From NCBI GenBank assembly GCA_963741315.1, contig CAVUHK010000008.1, forward strand, positions 1,095,805 to 1,159,804: a DNA stretch of 64,000 bases. Reading direction: 5' to 3'. The position numbers and the translations under genes are program-made. This stretch comes from PALSA-1003 sp963741315. Its GTDB lineage: Bacteria; Pseudomonadota; Gammaproteobacteria; Burkholderiales; Casimicrobiaceae. This document shows, in pieces, positions 7,919 to 16,008 of the stretch (its first letter is position 1; each line of letters starts with the position of its first letter). Under the pieces are notes generated by a model. It saw only the letters and a program-made list of their open reading frames with translations. It was not told where the DNA came from and searched no databases.

Positions 7919-10333
7919 TCAGCTCGCGCGCATTCGCTCGCCGCGCGGGTCGTGTAGCGCGTGCTCCGCCAGCTCGGCGCGCCGTCGCTCCCCAAGAATC
8001 TCCACCTCGAACTGTTCCGACGCCTTTGCAAGAGCGCTAGGCACGTAGCCCATCGCGATCGACTTGCCCACGCAGTGACCGTATCCGCCTGAGGTGATCC
8101 AGCCGACGACCTTGTCGTCGTGCCACACAGGCTCGTCGCCGATGGCATCGGCGTCACCAGCGTCGACCACCAGCGTCACCAGGCGGCGCTTCGGCGGCTC
8201 TTGCCTGTCGCGTAGCACGGCGGCGCGACCGATGAACTCGCCCTTGTCGACCGCGACGAAACGGTCGAGCCCCGCCTCGGCGGGCGTGTAGATCGGTCGG
8301 TATTCGCGCGCCCAGGTGCCGAAGCTCTTTTCCAGCCGCAGCGAATGCAGCGCGCGCGCGCCGAACAGCGTGAGTCCGAGGTCCGCGCCCGCCGCCGTCA
8401 GCGCCTCGTAAAGGACGAGCTGGCCGTCGGACGGCACCCAGATCTCGTAGCCCAGCTCGCCGGTGAACGAAATGCGTCCAATGCGCGCCGGCAGCATCGC
8501 GATTTCAGTGGCGCGGAACGCGAGGAACGGCCACGCCGCGTTGCTCACATCGTCGCGGCAGACGCGCGAGAGCAGCTCTCGGGAGCGCGGTCCGGCGATC
8601 GCGAAGCCCAGCCATTCGTTGCGCAGCGAGCGCATGGTCACGCCGTCCGGCATGTGCGCCTCGAACCAGCGCAGGTGATATTGCTCGGCGATGCCGGAGC
8701 CGAACACGAAAAAGCGCTCGGGTCCGGCGCGGGCGACGGTGAAATCGCCGATCAGCTTGCCTTCGTCGTTCAACATCGGCGAAAGCGTCATCCGGCCTTC
8801 GCGCGGCATCTTGTTGGCGAGCATGTGGTTGAGCCACGCGCTCGCGCCTTTGCCGCTGACTTCGTAGCGCGAGAACGTGGCAATCTCGAGCAGGCCGACA
8901 CCGTTGCGCACTGCGCGACACTCGTCACCCACCGGTGCGTGCGCGTTCGAGCGGCGGTAGGTCACGTCTTCGCGCGCTTCCATCCCTTTCGGCGCGAACC
9001 ACAGCGCGTGCTCCAGCCCATAGCTCACGCCGAACACCGCGCCGCGCGCCTTCAACCGATCGTAGGCCGGCGTCACGCGCAGCGGCCGCGCCGCGGGCAG
9101 CTCCTCGTTCGGAAAGCGGATGCGAAAGCGCCGCGAATAGTTCTCGCGCACCTTGGCGTTGGTGTACGCCATCGTCGCCCAATCGCCGAAGCGCGACACA
9201 TCCATCGCCCACACGTCGAATCCGGGGTCGCCGTGGATGATCCAGTTCGACAGTGCCAGTCCGACGCCTCCCCCCTGGCTGAACCCCGCCATCACGCCGC
9301 ACGCGACCCAGTAATTGCGCAAGCCCCGGATCGGACCGATCAGCGGATTGCCGTCGGGCGCAAAGGTGAACGGCCCGTTGATGATCTTCTTGATTCCGGC
9401 GCGCTCCAGCGCCGGAAAATGCCTGAAGCCGACTTCCAGGCTGGGCGCGATGCGCTCCAGGTCGTTGGGCAGCAGTGCGTGGGTGAAGTCCCAAGGCGTG
9501 TCGCGCTCGGACCACGGCACGCCCGCTTTTTCGTAGGTGCCGATCAGCATGCCTTTGCCTTCCTGCCGCATGTAGATCTCGCCCTCGAAGTCGATCACGT
9601 GCAGCATTTCCTTGGGCGAGGCTACGACTTCGGGAATCTCGCCGGTGATCACGTACTGGTGCTCCATCGCCAGGATCGGCAGCTCGAGGCCAACGAAGCG
9701 TCCGACTTCGCGCGCCCACAAGCCGCCGGCGTTGACCACGTGCTCGGCGACGATCGATCCCTTGTCTGTGATCACGTTCCACGTGCCGTCGGGGCGCGGC
9801 TCGAGCGCGGTGACGCGCGTGAAGCGGTAGACCTCGGCGCCTTTGTCGCGCGCCGCCTTGGCGTACGCCTGGGTCACGCCGGCCGGGTCGACGTGGCCTT
9901 CCAGCGGGTTGTACAGCGCGCCGACGAAGTGCTTCTTGTCGAGCAGCGGGAATAGCTTTGCGGCCTCGTCGATGGTCAGCATTTCCATGTCGAGTCCGAG
10001 GTAGCGCGCCCGCGCGCACGCGACCTTCAGGAAATCCATGCGCTCCTTCGTGCCCGCGAGGTCGACGCCGGCGGTGATGTGGATGCTGCACGACTGGCCG
10101 GAGGCTTCCTCGATCTCCTTGTAGAGCTTGATGGTGTATTCCTGCAGCTTGGCGACATTGGGGTCGCCGTTGAGCGTGTGCATGCCTCCGGCGGCGTGCC
10201 AGGTCGAGCCCGAGGTGAGCTCGTCGCGCTCGATGAGCGCGATGTCGGTCCATCCGGCGCGCGTGAGGTGGTAGAGGACGCTGGCGCCGACGACACCGCC
10301 GCCGATGACCGCGACTCGAACGTGGGTCTTCAC
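7919..10333 (-). CDS. FAD-dependent dimethylglycine/sarcosine dehydrogenase-like protein with GcvT domain
   Basis: Two-part flavoprotein, 804 residues. Residues ~1-430 form a DAO-type FAD oxidase domain: VAVIGGGVVGASVLYHL at residues 8-24 binds FAD, and STWHAAGGMH contains the His that is covalently linked to FAD in dimethylglycine and sarcosine dehydrogenases. Residues ~430-800 are a GcvT/folate-binding aminomethyltransferase domain that passes the methyl-derived formaldehyde unit to tetrahydrofolate. Start is GTG at 10333, overlapping the TGA of the upstream ATPase gene (GTGA). It is the last gene of an amino-acid ABC operon. Given soxBDAG and a betaine methyltransferase nearby, dimethylglycine is the most likely substrate. 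Confidence 0.82.
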   Translation of the reverse strand: MKTHVRVAVIGGGVVGASVLYHLTRAGWTDIALIERDELTSGSTWHAAGGMHTLNGDPNVAKLQEYTIKLYKEIEEASGQSCSIHITAGVDLAGTKERMDFLKVACARARYLGLDMEMLTIDEAAKLFPLLDKKHFVGALYNPLEGHVDPAGVTQAYAKAARDKGAEVYRFTRVTALEPRPDGTWNVITDKGSIVAEHVVNAGGLWAREVGRFVGLELPILAMEHQYVITGEIPEVVASPKEMLHVIDFEGEIYMRQEGKGMLIGTYEKAGVPWSERDTPWDFTHALLPNDLERIAPSLEVGFRHFPALERAGIKKIINGPFTFAPDGNPLIGPIRGLRNYWVACGVMAGFSQGGGVGLALSNWIIHGDPGFDVWAMDVSRFGDWATMAYTNAKVRENYSRRFRIRFPNEELPAARPLRVTPAYDRLKARGAVFGVSYGLEHALWFAPKGMEAREDVTYRRSNAHAPVGDECRAVRNGVGLLEIATFSRYEVSGKGASAWLNHMLANKMPREGRMTLSPMLNDEGKLIGDFTVARAGPERFFVFGSGIAEQYHLRWFEAHMPDGVTMRSLRNEWLGFAIAGPRSRELLSRVCRDDVSNAAWPFLAFRATEIAMLPARIGRISFTGELGYEIWVPSDGQLVLYEALTAAGADLGLTLFGARALHSLRLEKSFGTWAREYRPIYTPAEAGLDRFVAVDKGEFIGRAAVLRDRQEPPKRRLVTLVVDAGDADAIGDEPVWHDDKVVGWITSGGYGHCVGKSIAMGYVPSALAKASEQFEVEILGERRRAELAEHALHDPRGERMRAS

Positions 10334-11085
10334 AGGATCTGCTCCAGAAATGCGCGCGTGCGATCCTTCTGCGGATCGCCGAACAGCTGCGCCGGCGGGC
10401 CGTCTTCGACGATCAGCCCGTGGTCGGTAAAGTAGACATGGTCGGCGATCTCGCGCGCGAACGCCATTTCGTGCGTCACCAGGATCGAGGTCATGCCTTC
10501 CTCGACCAGCTGGCGGATGGTCAGCAGCACTTCCTTCACTGTCTCCGGGTCGAGCGCCGCCGTCACTTCGTCGAACAGCAACACCGACGGTCGCATCGCC
10601 AGCGCGCGTGCGATCGCCACCCGCTGCTGCTGTCCACCGGAGAGTTCACCCGGATAGCTGTGCGCCTTGTCGGCGAGCCGCACCTTCTTGAGCAGCGCGT
10701 ACGCGCGCTCCTCGACCTCGGCCTTGGGCTGCTTGAGCACCTCGATCGGCGCCATCATCACGTTCTGCAGCGCGGTCTTGTGCGGGAACAGGTTGTACTG
10801 CTGGAACACCATCGACACGTCCTTGCGCAGCGCCACCATCTGCGCGTCGCTGGTCAGCCGATGCACCGCGTGCGGTCCGACGTAGATCTCGCCGCTGTCG
10901 ACCGCGATGAGCCCGTTGATGCAGCGTAACAGCGTCGATTTGCCCGAGCCCGACGGGCCGATGATGCACACGGCCTTGTTGGGTTGCACCGTGAACGAAA
11001 CGCCGTGCAGGACCGTGACTGCGCCGAACGACTTTCGAATGTCGATCACGCGAACGATTGGCTCCTCCTCGGGCGAGGTACTCAT
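10330..11085 (-). CDS. polar amino acid ABC transporter ATP-binding protein (GlnQ/HisP type)
   Basis: ATPase of a HAAT/PAAT-type importer, 251 residues. Start ATG at 11085 overlaps the stop of the upstream editing-domain gene (ATGA). Walker A GPSGSGKSTLLRCIN is near residue 40, the signature LSGGQQQRVAIARAL near 145, Walker B VLLFDEVTAALDPE after it, and the switch His in LVTHEMAFAREIAD. All motifs are intact and the length is normal. Together with the two permeases and binding protein to the right it forms one transporter, although a ProX-like gene is inserted between ATPase and permease. Confidence 0.9.
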   Translation of the reverse strand: MSTSPEEEPIVRVIDIRKSFGAVTVLHGVSFTVQPNKAVCIIGPSGSGKSTLLRCINGLIAVDSGEIYVGPHAVHRLTSDAQMVALRKDVSMVFQQYNLFPHKTALQNVMMAPIEVLKQPKAEVEERAYALLKKVRLADKAHSYPGELSGGQQQRVAIARALAMRPSVLLFDEVTAALDPETVKEVLLTIRQLVEEGMTSILVTHEMAFAREIADHVYFTDHGLIVEDGPPAQLFGDPQKDRTRAFLEQIL

Positions 11086-11585
11086 GGTGTTTGCGCCTTG
11101 GCGTGCGGGACGTCGATCACGCGTGGCGTGTGCCCCGTCGCCGCAAGAAAGCGCTCGAGATCGGCGTGGATCAGCACCATGGTCGCGGTGTTGACCAGCG
11201 GATGCGCCTGCACCGCATCGGCATCCCACAGCGCGCGATCGATGACGAATTCGACCGCGCCGGCGCTGTCGTTGGCGAGTGCCAGCAGGCTCACCGACCC
11301 CGGCGTGATGCCCAGGTGCTTCTGCATGCGCTCGGACGACGCGAAGCCGATCTTGGTCGCGCCGATCGCCGCGCCGAGCGCCTCGAGGTCCACCGCGCGA
11401 TCGTGCGGCACCGTCACCAGGAAGTGGCGGGCGCCTTTTTTGTCGCGCAGGAACAGGTTCTTGGTCTTGGCGCCGGGAAGCTTCGGCACCAGCCGCAGCG
11501 ACTCTTCGACCGTCATCACCGCGGGATGTTCGTGGCGGGGAGCGTCGATGCCGTGCTCGCGAAGAAACGTTTCGAGTTCCATCAT
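11082..11585 (-). CDS. YbaK/ProX-type aminoacyl-tRNA deacylase
   Basis: Small cytoplasmic protein of 167 residues in the YbaK/PrdX family, which hydrolyses mischarged aminoacyl-tRNA in trans (for example Ala-tRNA-Pro). Landmarks are HEHPAVMTVEES near residues 18-30, the KNLFLRDKKGARHFLVTV segment with the substrate-binding Lys, IGATKIGFASSERM and PGSVSLLALAND, and the C-terminal HPLVNTATMVL. ATGATG at 11585/11582 overlaps the permease stop, and its own stop overlaps the ATPase start, so it is translated as part of the transporter operon. That position is unusual: these genes are normally alone. It may counter misacylation by the imported amino acid or an intermediate, but this is inference. 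Confidence 0.85.
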   Translation of the reverse strand: MMELETFLREHGIDAPRHEHPAVMTVEESLRLVPKLPGAKTKNLFLRDKKGARHFLVTVPHDRAVDLEALGAAIGATKIGFASSERMQKHLGITPGSVSLLALANDSAGAVEFVIDRALWDADAVQAHPLVNTATMVLIHADLERFLAATGHTPRVIDVPHAKAQTP

Positions 11586-12280
11586 CGCTCCGCGTAGCGC
11601 GCTTCCAGACGTTGCGTCCAACGCGCGATCGGATAGCAGTAGACGAAGAACCACAGCAGCACGTAGCTGTAGATCGGGATCAGCAGGTCGGTGCGGCCCT
11701 CGGCGGCGGTGATGCGTCCGGTCAGCGTCATCATCTCGGCGACGCCGACGATCGACGCCAGCGTCGTCGCCATGGTCAGGATCGCGTACCAGTTCATCCA
11801 TGGCGGCAGCATGCGCTTGATGCACTGCGGCAGGATGATCATCCACAGCGTCTGCCGGCGCGAGAAGGCGAGCGAGCGCGCCGCTTCCCATTGCCCGGTG
11901 GGGATCGATTGCACCGCGCCGCGCACGATCTCGGCCATGTTGGCCATGATCGGCAAGGCGAGACCCAGCGAGGCCTTAACCCAGTCGGGGAACGGCAGCG
12001 TCACGCCGCGCACCTGGAATTCGAACGGCATCAGGTACATCACGAAGAACAGCAGCACCAGCCACGGCGCATTGCGGAAGAATTGCACCACCACCCACGA
12101 CACTCCCCGCAAGGGTTTGTGGTGCGAAATGCGCGCGAGGCCAAGCAGCACGCCGGTGACGGTGCCCAGCGCCATGGCGCACACGCTGATCAGGATGTTG
12201 AACAGGAAGCCCTTCGCCAGCAGCGGCGTCCACTTGATCAGCAGTTCCGGCACGCTGGGCTGGCCCGGGACAGCCTGCAA
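11582..12280 (-). CDS. polar amino acid ABC transporter permease, probable 5' frameshift
   Basis: Inner-membrane permease of the HisM/GlnP family. From a TTG at 12280 it reads 232 residues with membrane spans (GFLFNILISVCAMALGTVTG, WLVLLFFVMYLM) and a normal EAA-like loop (EAARSLAFSRRQTLWMIILP). The frame continues upstream of the TTG with a plausible hydrophobic N-terminus (STRTFVALAAALLASAALAQ) but has no start codon. An ATG at 12441 that overlaps the upstream stop (ATGA, like every other junction here) begins MSTHAPMAVLAPPV in a different frame. One base lost or gained near 12360-12385 would join them, giving a ~285-residue protein. The real gene is therefore probably 11582-12441 with a single-base error. 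Confidence 0.82.
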   Translation of the reverse strand: MQAVPGQPSVPELLIKWTPLLAKGFLFNILISVCAMALGTVTGVLLGLARISHHKPLRGVSWVVVQFFRNAPWLVLLFFVMYLMPFEFQVRGVTLPFPDWVKASLGLALPIMANMAEIVRGAVQSIPTGQWEAARSLAFSRRQTLWMIILPQCIKRMLPPWMNWYAILTMATTLASIVGVAEMMTLTGRITAAEGRTDLLIPIYSYVLLWFFVYCYPIARWTQRLEARYAER

Positions 12281-12437
12281 TTGTGCCAGCGCGGCGGAAG
12301 CGAGCAGGGCGGCGGCGAGGGCGACGAAGGTGCGGGTGGAGAGCAGGTCGGCGAAGCGGAAGTCGCCCGCGGATCGCCGCGCGATGGGCGAGTTGCTGCC
12401 ACGGGCGGCGCGAGCACGGCCATCGGCGCATGCGTGC

Positions 12438-13169
12438 TCATTGTCCGAACCCCGGTATGCGCATGCGCGCCTCGAGCCACTGCATCACCTGGTTGATGAC
12501 GCCGACGATCGCGACGTAGGTGATCAGCAGCAGCACCATCATCTCCGGCACGTTCACCTGCTCCGACCAGATCTGCGCCGACATGTACACCAGCTCCGGC
12601 ACGGCGATCGCGTACGCGAGCGTCGTCGTCTTCACCAGGTTGACCATGTTGTTGGTCATCGCCGGCATGGTCACGCGCAGCGCCAGCGGCAGCACCACGC
12701 GCTGATACGCCTGCCAGCGCGAGTAGCCCAGCGATTGCGCGGCCTCGATCATCGCCTTGGGCACCGCGTCGATCCCGGCACGGAAGATTTCCGCGGCGAA
12801 TGCGGTTTCCAGCAGCGTCAGCGAGATGACCGCCCAGCCGAACGAGCCCAGCATCGGCATGCCGTTCACCTTCGGCAATACGGGGCCGAGCGCGAAATAG
12901 AAAAAGTAGAGCTGCACCAGCGGCGGGGTGTTGCGGAACAGCTGCACGAAGCCCGAGATCGCGCGCCGAATCGCCGCAACGCGCGATCCCTGCAGCCACG
13001 CGGCGACGGCGCCCAGCCCCAGGCTCAGCACCAGGCAGTACGCCGACAGCTCGAGGGTGGTGAAGAGGCCTTTGACGAATCGCGTCCGGTCGTACGCGTC
13101 GTAGAAGACCGTGAGCCGGATCCCGGTCGTCTTGTGCAACCACTGAAACCAGGCGGCGAGGTCGTCCAT
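12438..13169 (-). CDS. polar amino acid ABC transporter permease
   Basis: Partner permease of the HisQ/HisM family, 243 residues. It begins with an amphipathic stretch, then a first span LSAYCLVLSLGLGAVAAWL. RNTPPLVQLYFFYFALG is the conserved pore segment, and the EAA loop is EAAQSLGYSRWQAYQRVVLP at about residues 140-160. The stop at 12438-12440 overlaps an ATG for the next gene. It is separated from the binding-protein gene by about 160 bases that contain a strong hairpin. Confidence 0.88.
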   Translation of the reverse strand: MDDLAAWFQWLHKTTGIRLTVFYDAYDRTRFVKGLFTTLELSAYCLVLSLGLGAVAAWLQGSRVAAIRRAISGFVQLFRNTPPLVQLYFFYFALGPVLPKVNGMPMLGSFGWAVISLTLLETAFAAEIFRAGIDAVPKAMIEAAQSLGYSRWQAYQRVVLPLALRVTMPAMTNNMVNLVKTTTLAYAIAVPELVYMSAQIWSEQVNVPEMMVLLLITYVAIVGVINQVMQWLEARMRIPGFGQ

Positions 13170-13287
13170 TTCAACGCCGCTCGCGGCTCCGCCGCCTGCT
13201 ACTCAAGCACCGGCCTCCGAGCCATTGCCGTGAAACTTGCAATCGAGTGGTGTCGGCCGGAGCGGCGACTCGCAATTCCCCGTCGAT

Positions 13288-13307
13288 CCCCACGCTATCG
13301 CGTGGGG
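13288..13307. promoter_or_regulatory. intercistronic stem-loop between binding-protein and permease genes
   Basis: CCCCACGC at 13288-13295 and GCGTGGGG at 13300-13307 form a perfect 8-bp stem with a TATC loop. There is no U-run, so it is not a simple terminator. It lies in the 162-base gap between the highly expressed type of gene (binding protein) and the permeases. Such hairpins often protect the upstream mRNA from 3' decay so that more binding protein than permease is made; that role is inferred. Confidence 0.5.
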
Positions 13308-13331
13308 CCCCTCGCCGGGAGGCTCGCACCG

Positions 13332-14141
13332 CTATTTAAACTTGGCCTGCTGCTCTACAAGGTACGGCGATTGCGGAATGCCCCACTTCTTTTCGAGTCC
13401 GAGCAGGAAGCCGGTCTTGTGCCAATCCTTGGTCACGTCGCTCATGTACGCAGCGAACTTGGGGTCGTCCTTGCGCACGCCCATGCCCCATGGCTCGGGA
13501 TCGATCGCCGGTAGCACCATCGCGTAATCCGCCCACTTCGCGTCGCCCATGATGCCGGCGAAGAACGTCGTGTCGAACACCACGCCGACGCAGTTGCCGC
13601 CCTCGAGCGCCGCCATGGCCTCGCTCACGCCCTTGAATACGACCAGCTGCGCGCCGAATTCTTCGCCGGTCTTGCGGTTGTAGTACGCGCCCTGGATGCC
13701 GCAGATCGGCTTGCCCTTGAGGTCCGCCCAGGCCTTGAGTCCCGAATTCTTTTTCGCGAACACGCTCGCCGCGCCCGCGTAGTAGAACGGTTCGGGGATG
13801 GCGACGACCTCGGCGCGATCCGGTTTGTACGCCATGGTCGCGATCATCAGGTCGATGCGGCCCTGCTTCAGGAACTCCATGCGATTGGCCGCGATCACCG
13901 GCACCAGCTCGACCGGCACGCCCAGGCGCCTGCCGACGTCGTTGGCGAGATCGACCTCGAGGCCGACGATCTTGCCCGACGGGTCGGTGTAGCCGAACGG
14001 CTTGTAGTCGGCCTTGACGCCGACCACGAGCTTGCCCTTTTGCTTGACGCTGGCGAGCGTGTCCGACTGCGCCCAGGCTGCATTGCCGAGCACCAGCGTC
14101 GCCGCCACCACCAGCCATTGCCACGATTTCATGATCCGCAT
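13332..14141 (-). CDS. polar amino acid ABC transporter substrate-binding protein
   Basis: Periplasmic SBP family 3 protein, 269 residues. ATG at 14141 is chosen for the AGGAA a few bases upstream; a second ATG at 14132 also fits. A signal peptide (WQWLVVAATLVLGNAAWAQ) is cleaved after AWA. The mature protein begins DTLASVKQKGKLVVGVKADYKPFGY, the family signature, and continues with GLEVDLANDVGRRLG and MIATMAYKPDRAEVVA, the amino-acid contact region. It is the first gene of the leftward operon, divergent from soxB with a 133-base shared regulatory gap. Confidence 0.88.
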   Translation of the reverse strand: MRIMKSWQWLVVAATLVLGNAAWAQSDTLASVKQKGKLVVGVKADYKPFGYTDPSGKIVGLEVDLANDVGRRLGVPVELVPVIAANRMEFLKQGRIDLMIATMAYKPDRAEVVAIPEPFYYAGAASVFAKKNSGLKAWADLKGKPICGIQGAYYNRKTGEEFGAQLVVFKGVSEAMAALEGGNCVGVVFDTTFFAGIMGDAKWADYAMVLPAIDPEPWGMGVRKDDPKFAAYMSDVTKDWHKTGFLLGLEKKWGIPQSPYLVEQQAKFK

Positions 14142-14274
14142 GTTCCTATCCCCCGGTGATAACGGCGATGTCGCCGTCCGTTGTGAGACTGACTGTCCGG
14201 CATTGCCGCGCGGCATTTTGCGCGCATTGCCAAGTGCCGTAGCATAAGCGATCCTTGATACCTGCAACAAGGTC

Positions 14275-15528
14275 GTGAAGTACTCGATTTTCTCCCTCGC
14301 CCGCAACGCCGCCTCGTACCACGAGCAGTGGCCGCTCGCGTGGCGCAGCCCCCCGCCGAAAAAGCGCTACGACGCGGTTGTCGTCGGCGGCGGTGGACAC
14401 GGCCTCGCCACCGCGTACTACCTCGCCAAGGAGCACGGCCTCACCAACATTGCGGTGGTCGAGAAAGGCTGGCTGGGGGGAGGCAACACCGGCCGCAACA
14501 CGACCATCGTTCGCTCCAACTATCATCTCGACCCGAACGCGCACTTCTACGAGTTTTCACTCAAGCTCTGGGAGACGCTGTCGCGCGAGCTCAACTTCAA
14601 CGTCATGTACAGCGCGCGCGGCGTGCTCAATCTCGTGCACTCGCCGCAGGACCTGGATGCCGCGATGCGCCGAGGCAACGCCATGCGCCTGAACGGCATC
14701 GACGCGAGGTTCATGTCGCGCGACGAGATCGCGGCGTGGATCCCCAATCTCGATTGCTCGGCCGATGCGCGCTTTCCGATCGCGGGCGGGTTGCTGCAGC
14801 CGCGCGGCGGCACGGTGCGGCACGACGCGGTGGCGTGGGGCTATGCACGCGGCGCCGACGCGCTGGGGGTCGACATTCTGCAGAACTGCGAAGTGACGGC
14901 GATTCGTATCGACAGCGGCGCCATCGCCGGGATCGACACCACGCAGGGCTTCATCGCCACACCGAAGCTGGGCCTCGCCGTCGCCGGGCATTCGGGTCAT
15001 CTCGCCGCCATGGCGGGCCTGCGCCTGCCCATCGAGTCGCACGTGCTGCAGGCGATGGTGTCGGAGCCGATCAAGCCGGTGCTCGATACCGTCGTGACCT
15101 CGGGTGCGGTGCACTTCTACATCAGCCAGTCCGACAAGGGCGAGCTGGTGATGGGTGGCGATCTCGATTTCTACAACTCCTACGCGCAGCGCGGCAACCT
15201 GCCCGCGATCGAGCATGTGGTGAGCGCGTGTCTGGCGCTGTTCCCGAGTTTCGGGCGCCTGAAGATGATGCGCACGTGGGGCGGCATCATGGACATGACC
15301 ATGGACGGCAGCCCGATCATCGCGCGGCTTCCGGTCAAAGGACTGACGATGACCGGCGGCTGGTGCTACGGTGGATTCAAGGCGACGCCGGCGTCGGGCT
15401 GGCTGCATGCGTACACGATGGCGCGCGGCGAGCCGCATGCGCTCAACGCGGCGTTCACGCTCGAACGCTTTGCCGAGGGGCGCATGATCGACGAGAAAGG
15501 CGCGGGTCCGTATGCCTGGGCGCATTGA
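14275..15528 (+). CDS. soxB: sarcosine oxidase beta subunit
   Basis: FAD/FMN-binding catalytic subunit of heterotetrameric sarcosine oxidase, 417 residues, the exact family length. GTG at 14275 opens MKYSIFSLARNA. The FAD motif VVVGGGGHGLATAYYLA is at residues ~37-53, followed by GWLGGGNTGRNTTIVRSNY; the C-terminal GGWCYGGFKATPASGW is also characteristic. The enzyme oxidises sarcosine to glycine, transferring the methyl carbon to tetrahydrofolate. Followed by soxD, soxA and soxG in the usual BDAG order, but with a ~200-base repeat-filled gap before soxD. Confidence 0.95.
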   Translation: MKYSIFSLARNAASYHEQWPLAWRSPPPKKRYDAVVVGGGGHGLATAYYLAKEHGLTNIAVVEKGWLGGGNTGRNTTIVRSNYHLDPNAHFYEFSLKLWETLSRELNFNVMYSARGVLNLVHSPQDLDAAMRRGNAMRLNGIDARFMSRDEIAAWIPNLDCSADARFPIAGGLLQPRGGTVRHDAVAWGYARGADALGVDILQNCEVTAIRIDSGAIAGIDTTQGFIATPKLGLAVAGHSGHLAAMAGLRLPIESHVLQAMVSEPIKPVLDTVVTSGAVHFYISQSDKGELVMGGDLDFYNSYAQRGNLPAIEHVVSACLALFPSFGRLKMMRTWGGIMDMTMDGSPIIARLPVKGLTMTGGWCYGGFKATPASGWLHAYTMARGEPHALNAAFTLERFAEGRMIDEKGAGPYAWAH

Positions 15529-15535
15529 GCGCATT

Positions 15536-15692
15536 CGTCATTCCCGCGCAAGCGGGAATCCAGCGGCGTTCGACGATACTAGGTCCCCGCTTTCGCGGGG
15601 ACGACGGATGATAGGAAGCCGTCATTCCCGCGCATGCGGGAATCCAGCGGCGTGCGACGACACTGGGTCCCCGCTTTCGCGGGGACGACGAA
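15536..15692. repeat. two tandem copies of paired REP-like hairpins between soxB and soxD
   Basis: The unit is an ATTCCCGCG-NAN-GCGGGAAT hairpin followed by TCCAGCGGCG and then a GGTCCCCGCTTTCGCGGGGAC hairpin. Two copies start at 15537 and 15621, an 84-base period, with a few substitutions (CAA versus CAT in the loop). Related single hairpins occur at 19711, 29611 and 52221. Such elements are dispersed short palindromes; here they sit inside an operon, where they could stabilise or attenuate the mRNA. Confidence 0.85.
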
Positions 15693-15732
15693 TTTTGCGC
15701 ATGCGTTGCCTTTGGCGGCTGGTGGAGCACTC

Positions 15733-16008
15733 GTGCTGCTGATTCCATGCCCGTACTGCGGTCTGCGCAACCAGGTCGAGTTCACCTATGGCGGCGACGC
15801 GACCAAGCGGCGCCCGTCGTCGCAGGCGCCGGAGTCGGAATGGTTCGACTACGTGTACCTACGCGATAACCCGCGCGGACCGCACGACGAGCTGTGGCAC
15901 CACAGCGCAGGTTGCAGGCGCTGGTTCAAGCTGCGCCGCGACACGCGCACGCATGAGATTCTCGGCAACGCCAAGCCCGGTGAGCCGCTGAGCGGAGGCG
16001 GACCGTGA
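15733..16008 (+). CDS. soxD: sarcosine oxidase delta subunit
   Basis: Small zinc-binding subunit, 91 residues. GTG at 15733 with GGTGGAG upstream opens MLLIPCPYCG, where the CxxC pair (Cys6, Cys9) together with His and Cys in WHHSAGCRRWF bind structural zinc, as in known SoxD. The stop overlaps the GTG of soxA (GTGA at 16005-16008). Confidence 0.93.
   Translation: MLLIPCPYCGLRNQVEFTYGGDATKRRPSSQAPESEWFDYVYLRDNPRGPHDELWHHSAGCRRWFKLRRDTRTHEILGNAKPGEPLSGGGP

Noticed and set aside
8345..9955. Long forward reading frame opposite the dimethylglycine-dehydrogenase-like gene
   Set aside because: It is the antisense shadow of a well-supported gene, with Arg/His/Ala-rich composition and no motifs.
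15536..15692. CRISPR-like repeat array
   Set aside because: Only two units, palindromic throughout, no spacers and no cas genes; fits REP-like elements.
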